64,000 bases of DNA from Streptomyces rugosispiralis (GTDB lineage: Bacteria > Actinomycetota > Actinomycetes > Streptomycetales > Streptomycetaceae): contig NZ_JANIAA010000008.1 in assembly GCF_024505145.1 (NCBI RefSeq), forward strand, positions 62,001 through 126,000, read 5' to 3'. Numbering within the stretch: the stretch's first letter is position 1; the number at the start of each line of letters is the position of its first letter. The notes beneath the pieces were generated by a model. The model worked only from the letters and a program-made list of their open reading frames with translations. It did no database searches and was not told the DNA's origin. The translations under genes and the position numbers were made by a program. Positions 41,936 through 51,020 of the stretch are shown here, piece after piece.

Positions 41936-42787
41936 ATGATCACAGTGCTGGGAGCCACCGGTGGCCAGGGCGGCACGGTGACACGGGCGTTGCTGTCCGC
42001 GGGCCACAACGTCCGGGCCGTGGTCCGTGACCGCGAGGAGCCCAGGGCACGCCGACTCGCCCAGCAGGGTGTGGAGGTGGTCGTCGGCGACCTGAGCGAC
42101 GCCGCGTCGCTGACGGCGGCCTTCGACGGCTCGTCGGCGGCCTTCGCGGTGACGACGCCGTTCGAGTCGGGCACGGACGCCGAGGTACGGCAGGGGCAGG
42201 CGATCATCGAGGCCGCCGGCCGGGCCGCGCTGACGCATCTGGTGCTCGCCTCGGTGGGCTCGGCGGACCGCTCCACCGGTATCCCCCACTTCGACAGTAA
42301 GGCGGTCATCGAGCGGAACCTGGAGGCGGCGGGCCTGCCGTCGACCGTGGTCGCGCCGACGTACTTCTACGAGAACGCCCTGGGCAGCCGGGACGACATC
42401 GCCCAGGGCGTGCTGCCGCTCGCGATCCCCGGCGACACACCGCTCCAGCAGGTGGCCCTGCGCGACCTGGGCGCGGTGGTGGCCGCAGTGATCGCCGACC
42501 CCGGGCGGTGGATCGGGCGGCGGGTGGAGGTCGCGGGCGACGCGCCCACCCCCCGGCAGATGGCCGAGGCGCTCGCCTCGGCGGCCGGTGGCCCGGTGGA
42601 GTACCGCCATGTGCCGCTGGACGCGGTCCGTAAGGCGAGCGCGGACATGGGGGCCATGTTCACCTTCCTGACGGAGACCGGCTACGACGTGGATCTGCCT
42701 CGGCTGCACGCCGACTTCCCCGGCGTCGCCTGGACCTCCTTCGCGGCCTGGGCCGCCGAGCAGGAGTGGCCGCGACCGCGCGGCTGA
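41936..42787 (+). CDS. NmrA-like NAD(P)-binding protein
   Basis: 283 aa starting MITVLGATGGQGGTVTRALL, the NmrA glycine motif. Then VVGDLSDAASLTAAFDG, TPFESGTDAEVRQG and ASVGSADRSTGIPHFDSK, family-typical. No YxxxK triad, so it could sense NAD(P) rather than catalyse. The 190-bp gap before it holds GCCGCC runs and a GACCGGCGGCGCGGCCGACC-type dyad near 41805-41828. Independent unit. Confidence 0.85.
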   Translation: MITVLGATGGQGGTVTRALLSAGHNVRAVVRDREEPRARRLAQQGVEVVVGDLSDAASLTAAFDGSSAAFAVTTPFESGTDAEVRQGQAIIEAAGRAALTHLVLASVGSADRSTGIPHFDSKAVIERNLEAAGLPSTVVAPTYFYENALGSRDDIAQGVLPLAIPGDTPLQQVALRDLGAVVAAVIADPGRWIGRRVEVAGDAPTPRQMAEALASAAGGPVEYRHVPLDAVRKASADMGAMFTFLTETGYDVDLPRLHADFPGVAWTSFAAWAAEQEWPRPRG

Positions 42788-42910
42788 ACGGGCGGCCGGT
42801 CCGGGCCGGCACGGGGGCGCGCGGGCCCCGAGTTGCGGGCCCCCACGCGGGGGGTGACGGTGGGCATAAGGGGGACGTGGGGGGCTCGGGGGACTGTGGG
42901 GGCGGGCGAA

Positions 42911-42940
42911 TATCCCGGAATAGCCCGGAATATGCCGGGA
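42911..42940. promoter_or_regulatory. Three tandem decamers before the subtilase gene
   Basis: TATCCCGGAA, TAGCCCGGAA and TATGCCGGGA follow each other directly, one helical turn apart, 35 bp before the start at 42975. The helical phasing suggests a regulator-binding array. Confidence 0.5.
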
Positions 42941-42974
42941 GCACACTGACCGCGCACAGGAGCGGAGAAAGGCA

Positions 42975-44318
42975 ATGACGAACGGACCTGGGCCCGTGGG
43001 GCCCATGGGCAAGGGGCCGAACGGGGAGCGGCCGCGGGCCGGTATGGCGATGGGGGCACAGCGGACCGAGTACACCGGGCGGTATGTGGTCCTGCTCGAT
43101 CAGCAGGAGCCCGACCGCGGTATGGAGGCGCTGCGCTCGTCCGTGGGGATCTCGTCCGTGGAGCGCGTCCGCGGGGCCGAGCCCGGCGCCGCGGAGCTGC
43201 TGGGGCGCCCCGATGTGTCGGTGGTCTTCGACGAGCTCGGCGTCGCCGTCGTCGATGTGCAGCCGGACCAGCGCCATGCGCTGGTCACCACGGCGGAGGC
43301 GGAGTCGACGATCATCGCGACGGAGCCGGAGCGCGTGGTGTACGCGTCGGTGATCACGGAGCCGCAGCGCACGCTGACCGGCTTCTTCCCGACGTACCGC
43401 AGCGACGATGACGAGGTCTCCCGGCACACCCGGGCCGAGCTCGCCACCTCGCTGGGACCGGCGTGGGACGAGCGGAACACCACCTGGGGACTCCAGGGGA
43501 TCCGCGCCAACTGGTCGCATCTGACGGGCGGCGGGGTGAAGGTCGCCGTGCTGGACACCGGGGTGGACACCGACCACCCGGACCTGACCGGATGCGTCGA
43601 GGCGACGGCCTCCTTCGTGTCCGGGGCGAGTGTCGAGGACGGCCATGGCCACGGCACCCACTGCGTCGGCACCGTGGCCGGTCCCGCCAGACCCGGGCAC
43701 GCCCCGCGGTACGGCGTGGCCGGTGAGGCCCGGATGCTGGTGGGCAAGGTGCTCAGCGACCAGGGCGTGGGCTCGGACGGCGAGATCCTGGCGGGGATGG
43801 CCTGGGCGGTCGCCCAGGGCGCCCGGGTGGTCTCCATGTCGCTCGGGGCTCCGGTGGAGCCGGGCGAGCTGTTCCCGCAGACGTACGAGAACGTGGCGCG
43901 GCGTGCGCTGCGGCGCGGCACCGTGATCGTGGCCGCGGCGGGCAACGAGAGCCGCCGGCCCGGCTTCGTGGCGCCGGTGGGGCGGCCCGCCAACTGCCCG
44001 TCCATCCTGGCGGTGGCGGCGCTCGGCAAGGACCTGGGGACCGCGTTCTTCTCCTGCGGCGCCATCAACGGCGCGGGCGGCGAGGTCAATATCGCGGCGC
44101 CCGGGGTCGACATCTTCTCGGCCGCGCCCGACGGCACGTACCAGACGATGAGCGGCACCAGCATGGCGACGCCGCATGCCGCCGGTGTGGCCACGCTGCT
44201 GGCCCAGGCGCATCCGGACGCCTCGGCGGCCGATCTGAGCACCCGTCTGCTGTCCGGGGCCCATCCGCTGGCGCAACCGGCCGCGGACATCGGCGCGGGT
44301 CTGCTCCAGGCCCCGTGA
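42975..44318 (+). CDS. S8 subtilisin-like protease without signal peptide
   Basis: 447 aa. Residues about 35-135 form a propeptide-like region (GRYVVLLDQQEPDRGMEAL). The catalytic domain has Asp in VAVLDTGVDTDHPDLTG, His in GHGHGTHCVGTVAG, Asn in AAAGNES, and Ser in SGTSMATPHAAG. The N-terminus is Gly/Pro-rich and polar with no signal peptide, so it is likely cytoplasmic or exported unconventionally. Its stop overlaps a small inhibitor-like gene (GTGA). Three tandem decamers precede it. Confidence 0.9.
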   Translation: MTNGPGPVGPMGKGPNGERPRAGMAMGAQRTEYTGRYVVLLDQQEPDRGMEALRSSVGISSVERVRGAEPGAAELLGRPDVSVVFDELGVAVVDVQPDQRHALVTTAEAESTIIATEPERVVYASVITEPQRTLTGFFPTYRSDDDEVSRHTRAELATSLGPAWDERNTTWGLQGIRANWSHLTGGGVKVAVLDTGVDTDHPDLTGCVEATASFVSGASVEDGHGHGTHCVGTVAGPARPGHAPRYGVAGEARMLVGKVLSDQGVGSDGEILAGMAWAVAQGARVVSMSLGAPVEPGELFPQTYENVARRALRRGTVIVAAAGNESRRPGFVAPVGRPANCPSILAVAALGKDLGTAFFSCGAINGAGGEVNIAAPGVDIFSAAPDGTYQTMSGTSMATPHAAGVATLLAQAHPDASAADLSTRLLSGAHPLAQPAADIGAGLLQAP

Positions 44319-44578
44319 GCGGCGGCGCCATGGGGCAGACGGCGCGGTCCGGGCCGGTCGGGGTCATCCTCTCGGTCGACCCGGACCGGTTCGCCCAGGT
44401 CGTGGAGGCCGCGCGCGGGGTCGGGCTGACGGTCGCCGGTGAGCAGCCGATCCTGGGCTCGCTGTCCGGGACGATCGCGGAGGACCGGATCCCGGTGCTG
44501 GAGGCGGTGGACGGCGTGGAGTCGGTGGACCGGGAACGGATCGTCCGGCTTCCGCCGCCCGACGCACCGCTTCAGTGA
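44315..44578 (+). CDS. Small inhibitor/propeptide-like partner of the subtilase
   Basis: 87 aa from a GTG overlapping the protease stop. VGVILSVDPDRFAQVVEAAR, GLTVAGEQPILGSLSGTI, RIPVLEAVDGVESVDRERIV follow the beta-alpha-beta-beta-alpha-beta order of I9-type subtilisin propeptides (exposed C-terminal strand near a VESVDRER segment). Stand-alone I9-like proteins inhibit or chaperone subtilases, so that role is inferred. Too short and divergent for certainty. Confidence 0.6.
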   Translation: MSGGAMGQTARSGPVGVILSVDPDRFAQVVEAARGVGLTVAGEQPILGSLSGTIAEDRIPVLEAVDGVESVDRERIVRLPPPDAPLQ

Positions 44579-44596
44579 GCCCCCGGCTCTCGCCGC

Positions 44597-44708
44597 GTCG
44601 GACGTGGTCGAACGGCCCGGCCGCAGTCGGACGTGGACGAACGGCCCGGCCGCAGTCCGACGTGGACGAACGGCCCGGCCGCGTCAGACGTGGTCGAACG
44701 GCTCGGCG
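44597..44708. repeat. 29-bp tandem repeats at a gene 3' end
   Basis: Four copies begin at 44597, 44626, 44655 and 44683 (units of the form GTCGGACGTGGACGAACGGC plus CCGGCCGCA). The last copy contains the GNAT stop codon and final codons (AEPFDHV), so the 3' end of that gene has been copied three times downstream. Confidence 0.85.
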
Positions 44709-45232
44709 TACTTGAAGGGCCCCTTGATGGTCGGCTGATAGGCGGTCAGGGTCCGGACCTGGAAGTACTCGCCCCAGGCCGGATCCGGGGCCGTGATGCC
44801 GTACTCGGTCGCCGGGCGGAAGCCGAACCGGCCGTAGTAGGCCGGACTGCCCAGCAGGGCGACCAGCGATTCGCCGAACGCGTCCGCGGCGCCGAGCACC
44901 GCGTGGACGAGCGCGAGGCCCACGCCACGGCCCTGATGGGCGGGGTGCACGCTGAGCGGGCCGAGACCGAGGGCGAGGGCCAGGTCGGAGCCGACATGGC
45001 CGCGGGTGCACACGACATGTCCGATCACCTCGCCGCGGTCGCCGGTGGCGACGAACGAGAGCGCGGGCAGCCAGCCGTCGCTGATCCGGAGTTCGTCCAG
45101 CAGCGTGGCCTCGACCGGAGCGGGGGCGTTCGCGTTGCCCACGGTGTCCGAGGTGTCCGACTTCGTGAACGCGGCCGAGGTGACGGCCCGTACGGCGTCG
45201 ATGTCGGAGCGGGTCTCGCGTCGGATCAACAT
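44684..45232 (-). CDS. GNAT acetyltransferase
   Basis: 182 aa from ATG 45232. Starts MLIRRETRSDIDAVRAVTSA. Acetyl-CoA site LGLGPLSVHPAHQGRGVGLA with the QxxGxG loop, then LVALLGSPAYYGRFGFRPA. Family of YhbS-like N-acetyltransferases; substrate unknown. Divergent from a second GNAT gene. Its extreme 3' end is tandemly repeated. Confidence 0.9.
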   Translation of the reverse strand: MLIRRETRSDIDAVRAVTSAAFTKSDTSDTVGNANAPAPVEATLLDELRISDGWLPALSFVATGDRGEVIGHVVCTRGHVGSDLALALGLGPLSVHPAHQGRGVGLALVHAVLGAADAFGESLVALLGSPAYYGRFGFRPATEYGITAPDPAWGEYFQVRTLTAYQPTIKGPFKYAEPFDHV

Positions 45233-45356
45233 CGGGTCAGGATGCGTCCGGATGCCGCGCGACGGCAAACGAATTGTGCGCCCACGCGCGGGACGGGCCG
45301 CGCGGTCGGCCGTAATTGGTTCGACTCGGCGGCCGCGGCTCCGGCAGCCTCCCGTC

Positions 45357-46001
45357 ATGGACCCCCATTACTGGCCCCTGTACGGGCTCCGCCTGCGTAC
45401 GCCACGCCTGGAGCTGCGGCTCCCCGACGTCCCCCTGCTCGACGAGCTGGCCGCGGTCGCGGCAGGCGGGGTGCACGACCCGGACGAGATGCCCTTCGCC
45501 GTCCCCTGGACCGAGGTGCCGCCGGAGGAGCGCGGACGCGGCGCCTTCCAGCATGTGCTGCGCACCATCGCCGAATGGCGGCCGGAGCGGTGGACGCTGA
45601 GCCTCGCGGTGCTGCACGAGGGGACGGTGATCGGGCGGCAGGACCTGTTCGCGACCGAGTTCGCCATCACCCGGGAGGCCGAGACCGGCTCCTGGCTGGG
45701 CATCGCCCACCAGGGCAAGGGCCTGGGCACGGAGATGCGGGCGGCGGTGGCGCACCTGGCGTTCGAGGGGCTGGGCGCGCTGTCGCTGATCTCGGGCGCG
45801 ATGGTGGAGAACGGCCGCTCGCTGGGGGTGTCCCGGCGGCTCGGCTACCGCCCCGACGGGTTGTCCGTGCTCGCCGTAAGGGGCGCGGCACGTACCCTTC
45901 AGCGGCTGCGGCTGGACCGCGCGGCCTGGGAGGAGCACCGCGCCACCCCGGTCGAGGTCGCCGGACTGGAGCCGTGCCGCGCGCTGTTCGGCGCTTCCTG
46001 A
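45357..46001 (+). CDS. GNAT acetyltransferase, RimJ/RimL-like
   Basis: 214 aa from ATG 45357. RLRTPRLELRLPDVPLLDEL is the RimJ/RimL entry, GSWLGIAHQGKGLGTEMRAA the acetyl-CoA loop, MVENGRSLGVSRRLGYRP the helix-strand end. This family acetylates protein N-termini or small molecules. Divergent from another GNAT over 124 bp. Confidence 0.9.
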   Translation: MDPHYWPLYGLRLRTPRLELRLPDVPLLDELAAVAAGGVHDPDEMPFAVPWTEVPPEERGRGAFQHVLRTIAEWRPERWTLSLAVLHEGTVIGRQDLFATEFAITREAETGSWLGIAHQGKGLGTEMRAAVAHLAFEGLGALSLISGAMVENGRSLGVSRRLGYRPDGLSVLAVRGAARTLQRLRLDRAAWEEHRATPVEVAGLEPCRALFGAS

Positions 46002-46009
46002 CGCCCTTC

Positions 46010-46092
46010 GGCCGCGGGAGCACGAGGTTTGGCCGCGGGGGTGCGAGCCGTGGCCGCGCGGGGGTGCGAGCCGTGGCCGCGGGAGTGCGAGC
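46010..46092. repeat. Degenerate tandem repeats GGCCGCGGGGGTGCGAGCCGT
   Basis: About four copies of a 21-24-bp unit fill the space between the GNAT stop and the YegP-like gene, the last two most alike. Again directly downstream of a gene end. Confidence 0.7.
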
Positions 46093-46152
46093 CCGCATCG
46101 CCCGCTCTACGGTGGTTTGAGGGGGCCGGGACGGCTAATGGAGGTGGCATCC

Positions 46153-46347
46153 ATGGCGGGCAAGTTCGAGATCTACGAGGACAAGCGCGGCAAGCACCGC
46201 TTCCGGCTGAAGGCGGGCAACGGCGAGATCATCGCGGTCGGCGAGGCCTACGAGTCCAAGTCCGCCGCGCAGAAGGGCGTCGAATCCGTCAAGAAGAACG
46301 CCCCGACGGCCGAGATCAAGGAGATCCCGACCGACAAGACGGGCTGA
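46153..46347 (+). CDS. YegP/DUF1508 small protein
   Basis: 64 aa from ATG 46153 with GGAGGTGG ten bases upstream. MAGKFEIYEDKRGKHRFRLK, AGNGEIIAVGEAYESKSAA, then QKGVESVKKNAPTAEI: one DUF1508 unit of the duplicated YegP fold. Short cytoplasmic protein, function unknown. The 3' end overlaps the convergent response-regulator gene by 32 bp. Confidence 0.92.
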   Translation: MAGKFEIYEDKRGKHRFRLKAGNGEIIAVGEAYESKSAAQKGVESVKKNAPTAEIKEIPTDKTG

Positions 46348-47095
46348 CCAGGCCGGACTCATAGGCCGCGATGACGAGTTGGGCGCGGTCGCGGGCGCCC
46401 AGCTTGCCCATGATGCGGCTGACATGGGTCTTGGTGGTGAGCGGTGAGAGGCCGAGCGTCTGCGCGGCCTCGGCGTTGTTGAGGCCCCGGGCGACGAGCG
46501 CCAGCACCTGCCGTTCGCGCTCGGAGAGTGCGGCCAGTGCGGCGGGCGCGGGTACGCCGGGCGGCGGGGCCTCCGGCAGGCGCAGGACGCGGGCGATGAG
46601 CCGGGCGGTGGGACCGGGCGAGAGCAGGGAATCCCCCGCCGCCACGGTCCGTATGGCGTCGAGGAGTTCGGCCGGCCGGGTGTCCTTCACCAGGAAGCCG
46701 GACGCGCCCGCGCGCAACGCCTCGACGATGTGCTCATCGGTGTCGTACGTCGTCAGCACGAGCACCTTGACCCCGGCGAGGTCCTCGTCGGCGGCGATCC
46801 GGCGGGTGGCCTCGATGCCGTCGAGATCGGGCATCCGGATGTCCATGACCACGAGGTCGGCGCGGGTGGTGCGGGCCAGTTCGACGGCCTCGCGGCCGGT
46901 GCCCGCCTGCCCGACCACGTCCATGTCACGGGCCGAGGAGACCAGCATGGCGAAGGCGGAACGGACCAGCGTCTGGTCGTCCGCGAGCAACACCCTGATC
47001 GGCGCCGCGGCCCCGGGGGCGGGGTCCGGTGAGGTGCCCCCGGACGGCGGGTCGGCGGAGCTGGTCCCGGACGGCGGATCCGGCGGTGTGGTCAT
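46316..47095 (-). CDS. NarL/LuxR-type response regulator
   Basis: 259 aa. A Pro/Ser-rich N-tail of about 32 residues precedes the receiver: RVLLADDQTLVRSAFAML, phospho-Asp in DLVVMDIRMPDLDGIEAT (D85), and VKDTRPAELL with the Lys. HTH: LSERERQVLALVARGLNNAE, then LSPLTTKTHVSRIMGKLGAR. ATG overlaps the kinase stop by four bases (ATGA). The N-tail is encoded by GC-rich near-repeats (PPSGTSS/PPSGGTS). It pairs with the kinase upstream. Confidence 0.92.
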   Translation of the reverse strand: MTTPPDPPSGTSSADPPSGGTSPDPAPGAAAPIRVLLADDQTLVRSAFAMLVSSARDMDVVGQAGTGREAVELARTTRADLVVMDIRMPDLDGIEATRRIAADEDLAGVKVLVLTTYDTDEHIVEALRAGASGFLVKDTRPAELLDAIRTVAAGDSLLSPGPTARLIARVLRLPEAPPPGVPAPAALAALSERERQVLALVARGLNNAEAAQTLGLSPLTTKTHVSRIMGKLGARDRAQLVIAAYESGLVSPSCRSGSP

Positions 47096-48537
47096 GCGGT
47101 GGCCTCCCTGGGCGGTGCGGCGGTCTGTCCGGTGGCGGTGGCGGTGCCAGTGGTGACGCCGGAGGCGGAGCCGGTGGCGATGCCCGTACGGCCGCCGGGC
47201 GGACCGCCCCTCCCCCACGGCAGCGCGGCCCTGATCGCGAAGCCGGGCCCGTCCTCGCGGGGTCCGGCGGACAGGGTGCCCGCGACGCTGCGGGCCCGCT
47301 CGCGCATGCCCACGATGCCGTAGCCCGTTTCGACGGGCTCGGTAAGGGGCGCGTCCTCGCCCCTCGGCCCGTCGTCCACGGCGGCGACGTACAGCTCCCC
47401 CTCGCCCCGTACGAGCGTGATCCGCACCCTCGTGCCGGGCGCGTGGCGGACGGCGTTGGTCAGGGCCTCCTGCACGATCCGGTACGCGGCCGCGCCCACG
47501 GCGGGCGACAGTTCGGACGCCTCCACGTCGACCGTAAGGTCCACACGGACGCCCGCCGCCTCCGCCGCCGCGGCCAGGTCGGCGAGTCCGGCGAGCCCCG
47601 GCAGCGGCCCGGTGTCCTCCTCGTCCGCGCGGTCGGCGTCGCCGCCCGCGCCGCCGCGGAGCACCTGGAGGGTGGCCCGGAGCTCGGCGCGGGCGTCCCG
47701 GCAGGTGTCGGCGATCGAGTCGAGCGCCTTGGCCATCGTCTCGCGGTCCAGCCGCTCGGGGTCGGCGATCAGGACATGCGCCGCGACGGAGGTCTGGACG
47801 CCGATGAGAGTGATGCTGTGCGCGAGCAGATCGTGCAGATCGCGGGCGATGCGCAGCCGTTCCTCGGCGACCCGCCGGGCCGCCTCGTCCTCGCGGGTCC
47901 GCTCGGCGCGTTCGGCCCGCTCCAGGATCGCGGCGATGTACTTGCGGTGGATGCGGACCGCCTCGCCGATCACCACGACCGACAGCACCCAGCCGGAGGT
48001 GCGCAGCATGTCGAGACCGGCGTGCGGCTTCCCGCTCAGGGCCATCACCGAGACCATGATCGAGATCACCGCGGCGACGGTGAGGAAGGACCGCAGCGGC
48101 GGGCCCATGACGGCGAGCGTGTAGACGGCGAGGAGCCCGGCCGGGACGACCGCGATATGGACGTTGTCCATGGCGTGGTACGGCCCGACCATGAACACCA
48201 CCACCACGGTGACCACCATCGGGCTGTGCCGCCGCCCGATGAGCACCGTGGCGCTGGCGGCGAGCAGCGCCCAGCCGAACGCGTCCGGGCGGTGGCCGTT
48301 CCGGTCGGGGTTGAGCAGTGCCAGGGCCACCTGGAGAACCAGCACCGCACCGGCGATCCGGGCGTCCACCCGCCGCCGCCCGCGGGCCTCGTCCGGGGCC
48401 TCGGCGGGGCGGGGGCCGTTGTGCAGGGCGCGCGACGCGGAGGCGATCGCGCGGTGGACGGCGGAGCGCGCCCGTGAGGTGCTCGCGGGCTTCGCCGTGG
48501 AGTGGGTGGTCGCAGGAGGTACGGGCACGGGCTCCAT
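47092..48537 (-). CDS. Two-component sensor kinase (HisKA_3)
   Basis: 481 aa from ATG 48537. About six membrane helices at residues 55-200, then RLRIARDLHDLLAHSITLIG with the phospho-His, N box EALTNAVRHAPG and glycine box VETGYGIVGMRERA. The C-terminal tail is Thr/Gly-rich. It signals to the overlapping NarL-type regulator. The 272-bp upstream region contains five 19-bp repeats and the end of the MMPL gene is further upstream in the same direction. Confidence 0.92.
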   Translation of the reverse strand: MEPVPVPPATTHSTAKPASTSRARSAVHRAIASASRALHNGPRPAEAPDEARGRRRVDARIAGAVLVLQVALALLNPDRNGHRPDAFGWALLAASATVLIGRRHSPMVVTVVVVFMVGPYHAMDNVHIAVVPAGLLAVYTLAVMGPPLRSFLTVAAVISIMVSVMALSGKPHAGLDMLRTSGWVLSVVVIGEAVRIHRKYIAAILERAERAERTREDEAARRVAEERLRIARDLHDLLAHSITLIGVQTSVAAHVLIADPERLDRETMAKALDSIADTCRDARAELRATLQVLRGGAGGDADRADEEDTGPLPGLAGLADLAAAAEAAGVRVDLTVDVEASELSPAVGAAAYRIVQEALTNAVRHAPGTRVRITLVRGEGELYVAAVDDGPRGEDAPLTEPVETGYGIVGMRERARSVAGTLSAGPREDGPGFAIRAALPWGRGGPPGGRTGIATGSASGVTTGTATATGQTAAPPREATA

Positions 48538-48565
48538 CCTCGGGGATCCGCCTCGGGCCGATCCA

Positions 48566-48660
48566 TAGGGCTGTATGCGTCCCATAGGGCTGTATGCGTC
48601 CCATGGGGCTGTAGGCGTCCCATGGGGGCGCCACTCCCACAGGGCCTGTATGCGTCCCAC
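48566..48660. repeat. 19-bp tandem repeats upstream of sensor kinase
   Basis: Units starting at 48566, 48585 and 48604 read TAGGGCTGTATGCGTCCCA or a near variant; a diverged fourth at 48623 and a fifth near 48640 follow. They lie 30-125 bp before the kinase start codon, spaced about two helical turns. Confidence 0.8.
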
Positions 48661-48809
48661 AGGGCGGCGCGGCTCCCGCAGGGCGGCAGGGGGTCCGGAG
48701 AGCGGCCAAACAGCGGCCAGGGGGCGGCTACAGGGCGTACGAAGGGGGTCGTACGAAGCGGCCCCGGACCGGCCGTCCCCTGTTCGGCCGGTCCGGGCCA
48801 GGGACGGCG

Positions 48810-51020
48810 TCAGCCGCCGCGTACGGCCGGTTCGGGACGGGACCCGGCGGCGGACCCGTCCTGGGCGGCCCGGACCGGCGAGGCGGGCGTACGGCGGAAG
48901 AGGGCGCCCGGCCACCACACCCACCGCTTCAGCAGCACGCTCGCCGACGTCACCAGATACGTCCGCACGAGGAACGTGTCGAGCAGCACGCCGACCGCCA
49001 CCACGAACCCCATCTCGACCAGCATCACCATCGGCAGCGTGGCCAGCACCGCGAAGGTCGCCGCCAGCACCAGACCGGCCGAGGCGATCACCCCGCCCGT
49101 CGTGCGCAGCGCGGTCATCGCCGCGTCCGGGACGTCCGCCCCGCGCAGCGACTCCTCCCGCATCCGGTGCATCAGGAAGATGCCGTAGTCCACGCCGAGG
49201 GCGACCAGGAAGACGAAGGAGAGCAGCGGCAGCCCGGGGTCGACCCCGGCGAAGCCGAAGACCGGGTCGAAGAAGAGCCCGCCGAGCCCCATCGCCGCGC
49301 CCCACACCGCGACCACGGCGACTACGAGGAGCAGCGGCGCGACGAGGCTGCGCAGCAGGGCGGCGAGGATCAGCAGCACGGCGATCAGCACCAGTGGGAT
49401 GACCAGCATCCGGTCGCGGGCGTTGGTGTCCTTCATATCGAGCTGCTGGGCGCTGGGGCCGCCGACCAGCGTGTCGGCGCCCTCGACCCGCACCAGACCG
49501 GAGCGCAGGGCGTGCAGCGTGGCCGTCTCCTCCGCCGACTGCGGGGCGCCCCGCGGGAAGACGTCGATCTCCGTCCAGCCGCCGCCGCTGCGCCCGGTGT
49601 CCGCCCGCACGACGCCTTCCGTGTCGCGCGCCCGCCGCAGCACCTCGTCCGCGCCCGCGGTGCGCGCCATCACGCTGATGGGCTGGCTGCTGCTGTCCGG
49701 ATAGGCGTCGGCGAGGGTCTGGACGGCGGCCACCGACTCGGGCTTGTCGGCGAAGGTGTCCTCCTGCTTGAGGTCGCCGGACAGATTGAGCACCCCGAGG
49801 GCGAGCACGCCCAGCAGCGCGGCACCGCCGAGGAGCACTGTTCCGGGCCGGCGGCGGGCCGAGCCGCCCATCGCCTCGAAGAACCCGCGCCGGGTCGCCC
49901 GCGGCTCACCGCCGTAGACGGGGATCAGCGGCCAGAACACCCGCCGCCCCAGCAGCACCAGCACCGCGGGCAGCAGCGTCATCATCGCGGCCAGCGCGCA
50001 GATGACCCCGACCGCGCCGACCGGGCCCAGTCCGCTGCTGCTGTTGAGGTCGGCGGCGAGCAGACACAGCAGCCCGGCGGCCACGGTGCCGCTGGAGGCG
50101 AGCACGGCCGGGCCGCAGCCCCGCAGGGCCGCGCGCATCGCGTCGTACGGGGCGCGGTGGCGGCGTAGCTCCTCGCGGTAGCGGGACACGATCAGCAGGG
50201 CGTAGTCGGTGCCCGCGCCGAAGACCAGCACCGTCATGATCGAGGAGCTCATGCTGGTGACGATGAGGTCGAAGCCCTGGACGAGGCCGTAGACGATCGC
50301 CATCGCCGCCATGGCGGCCACGCCGACCGCCCCCAGCGGCACCAGCCACAGCAGCGGGCTGCGATAGGTGATGATCAGCAGCAGGGCGACCACCCCGGCG
50401 GTGGCGAACATCAGCGTGCCGTCGGTGGAGGCGAAGACCTCCTGCGAGTCGGCGCTGAGCGCCCCGGGACCGCCGACCTGGACGGTCAGGCCCTCGGGGT
50501 GGGAGGCCAGCTCGGCGCGGACGTCCTTGACGGCGTCGGCGCGCTCCTTCTCGTCCGTCAGTCCGGTGAGCGCCATGGGGTACATCACGGTCGTGCCGTC
50601 CTTGGACGGGACGGCGCGCGGCGCGGTGCCGCCCACGAGGTCATGACGCCCCGCCACCTCGGCGACCCGCCCGCCGGCCGCCTTACGGTCGGCATCGGTC
50701 AGCCCGCCGTCGCGGTGGAAGACGAGGACGAGGTCGATGGTGTCGCCACCGGGCAGCCGCTCCTGGAGCCGGGCCACCTGGGTGGAGTCGGCGCCCGCCG
50801 GGAGGTAGTCGACGGCCGTGTCCCGTTTGGCGCCCTCGAGCTTGCCCGCGAAGGGGACGGCGACGAGGAGGAGCAGCACCCACCCCGCGATGACCGCCCA
50901 GGGCAGCGAGCGCCGCCGCTTGCCGCCGCCGGCCGCGGCGGGCGGCACCTCGGCCGCGCCTGGCGGCGACGCGTCCGGTTGAAGGTGATCTCTCGGGATC
51001 CCTGACGATGTCGTCTGCAT
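48810..51020 (-). CDS. MMPL-family RND transporter
   Basis: 736 aa. An initial helix WAVIAGWVLLLLVAVPFAGK, an extracytoplasmic domain with YLPAGADSTQVARLQERLPG, then two sets of six helices. GAGTDYALLIVSRYREEL is the MMPL signature, echoed by ALGVDYGIFLMHRMREESL in the second half. Such actinobacterial proteins export lipids, glycolipids or drugs. An operator-like palindrome at 51109-51124 lies 90 bp upstream. Same direction as the two-component genes below it. Confidence 0.93.
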   Translation of the reverse strand: MQTTSSGIPRDHLQPDASPPGAAEVPPAAAGGGKRRRSLPWAVIAGWVLLLLVAVPFAGKLEGAKRDTAVDYLPAGADSTQVARLQERLPGGDTIDLVLVFHRDGGLTDADRKAAGGRVAEVAGRHDLVGGTAPRAVPSKDGTTVMYPMALTGLTDEKERADAVKDVRAELASHPEGLTVQVGGPGALSADSQEVFASTDGTLMFATAGVVALLLIITYRSPLLWLVPLGAVGVAAMAAMAIVYGLVQGFDLIVTSMSSSIMTVLVFGAGTDYALLIVSRYREELRRHRAPYDAMRAALRGCGPAVLASSGTVAAGLLCLLAADLNSSSGLGPVGAVGVICALAAMMTLLPAVLVLLGRRVFWPLIPVYGGEPRATRRGFFEAMGGSARRRPGTVLLGGAALLGVLALGVLNLSGDLKQEDTFADKPESVAAVQTLADAYPDSSSQPISVMARTAGADEVLRRARDTEGVVRADTGRSGGGWTEIDVFPRGAPQSAEETATLHALRSGLVRVEGADTLVGGPSAQQLDMKDTNARDRMLVIPLVLIAVLLILAALLRSLVAPLLLVVAVVAVWGAAMGLGGLFFDPVFGFAGVDPGLPLLSFVFLVALGVDYGIFLMHRMREESLRGADVPDAAMTALRTTGGVIASAGLVLAATFAVLATLPMVMLVEMGFVVAVGVLLDTFLVRTYLVTSASVLLKRWVWWPGALFRRTPASPVRAAQDGSAAGSRPEPAVRGG

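Noticed and set aside
47029..48477. 482-codon plus frame opposite the sensor kinase
   Set aside because: Mirror of the kinase coding region with typical antisense composition.
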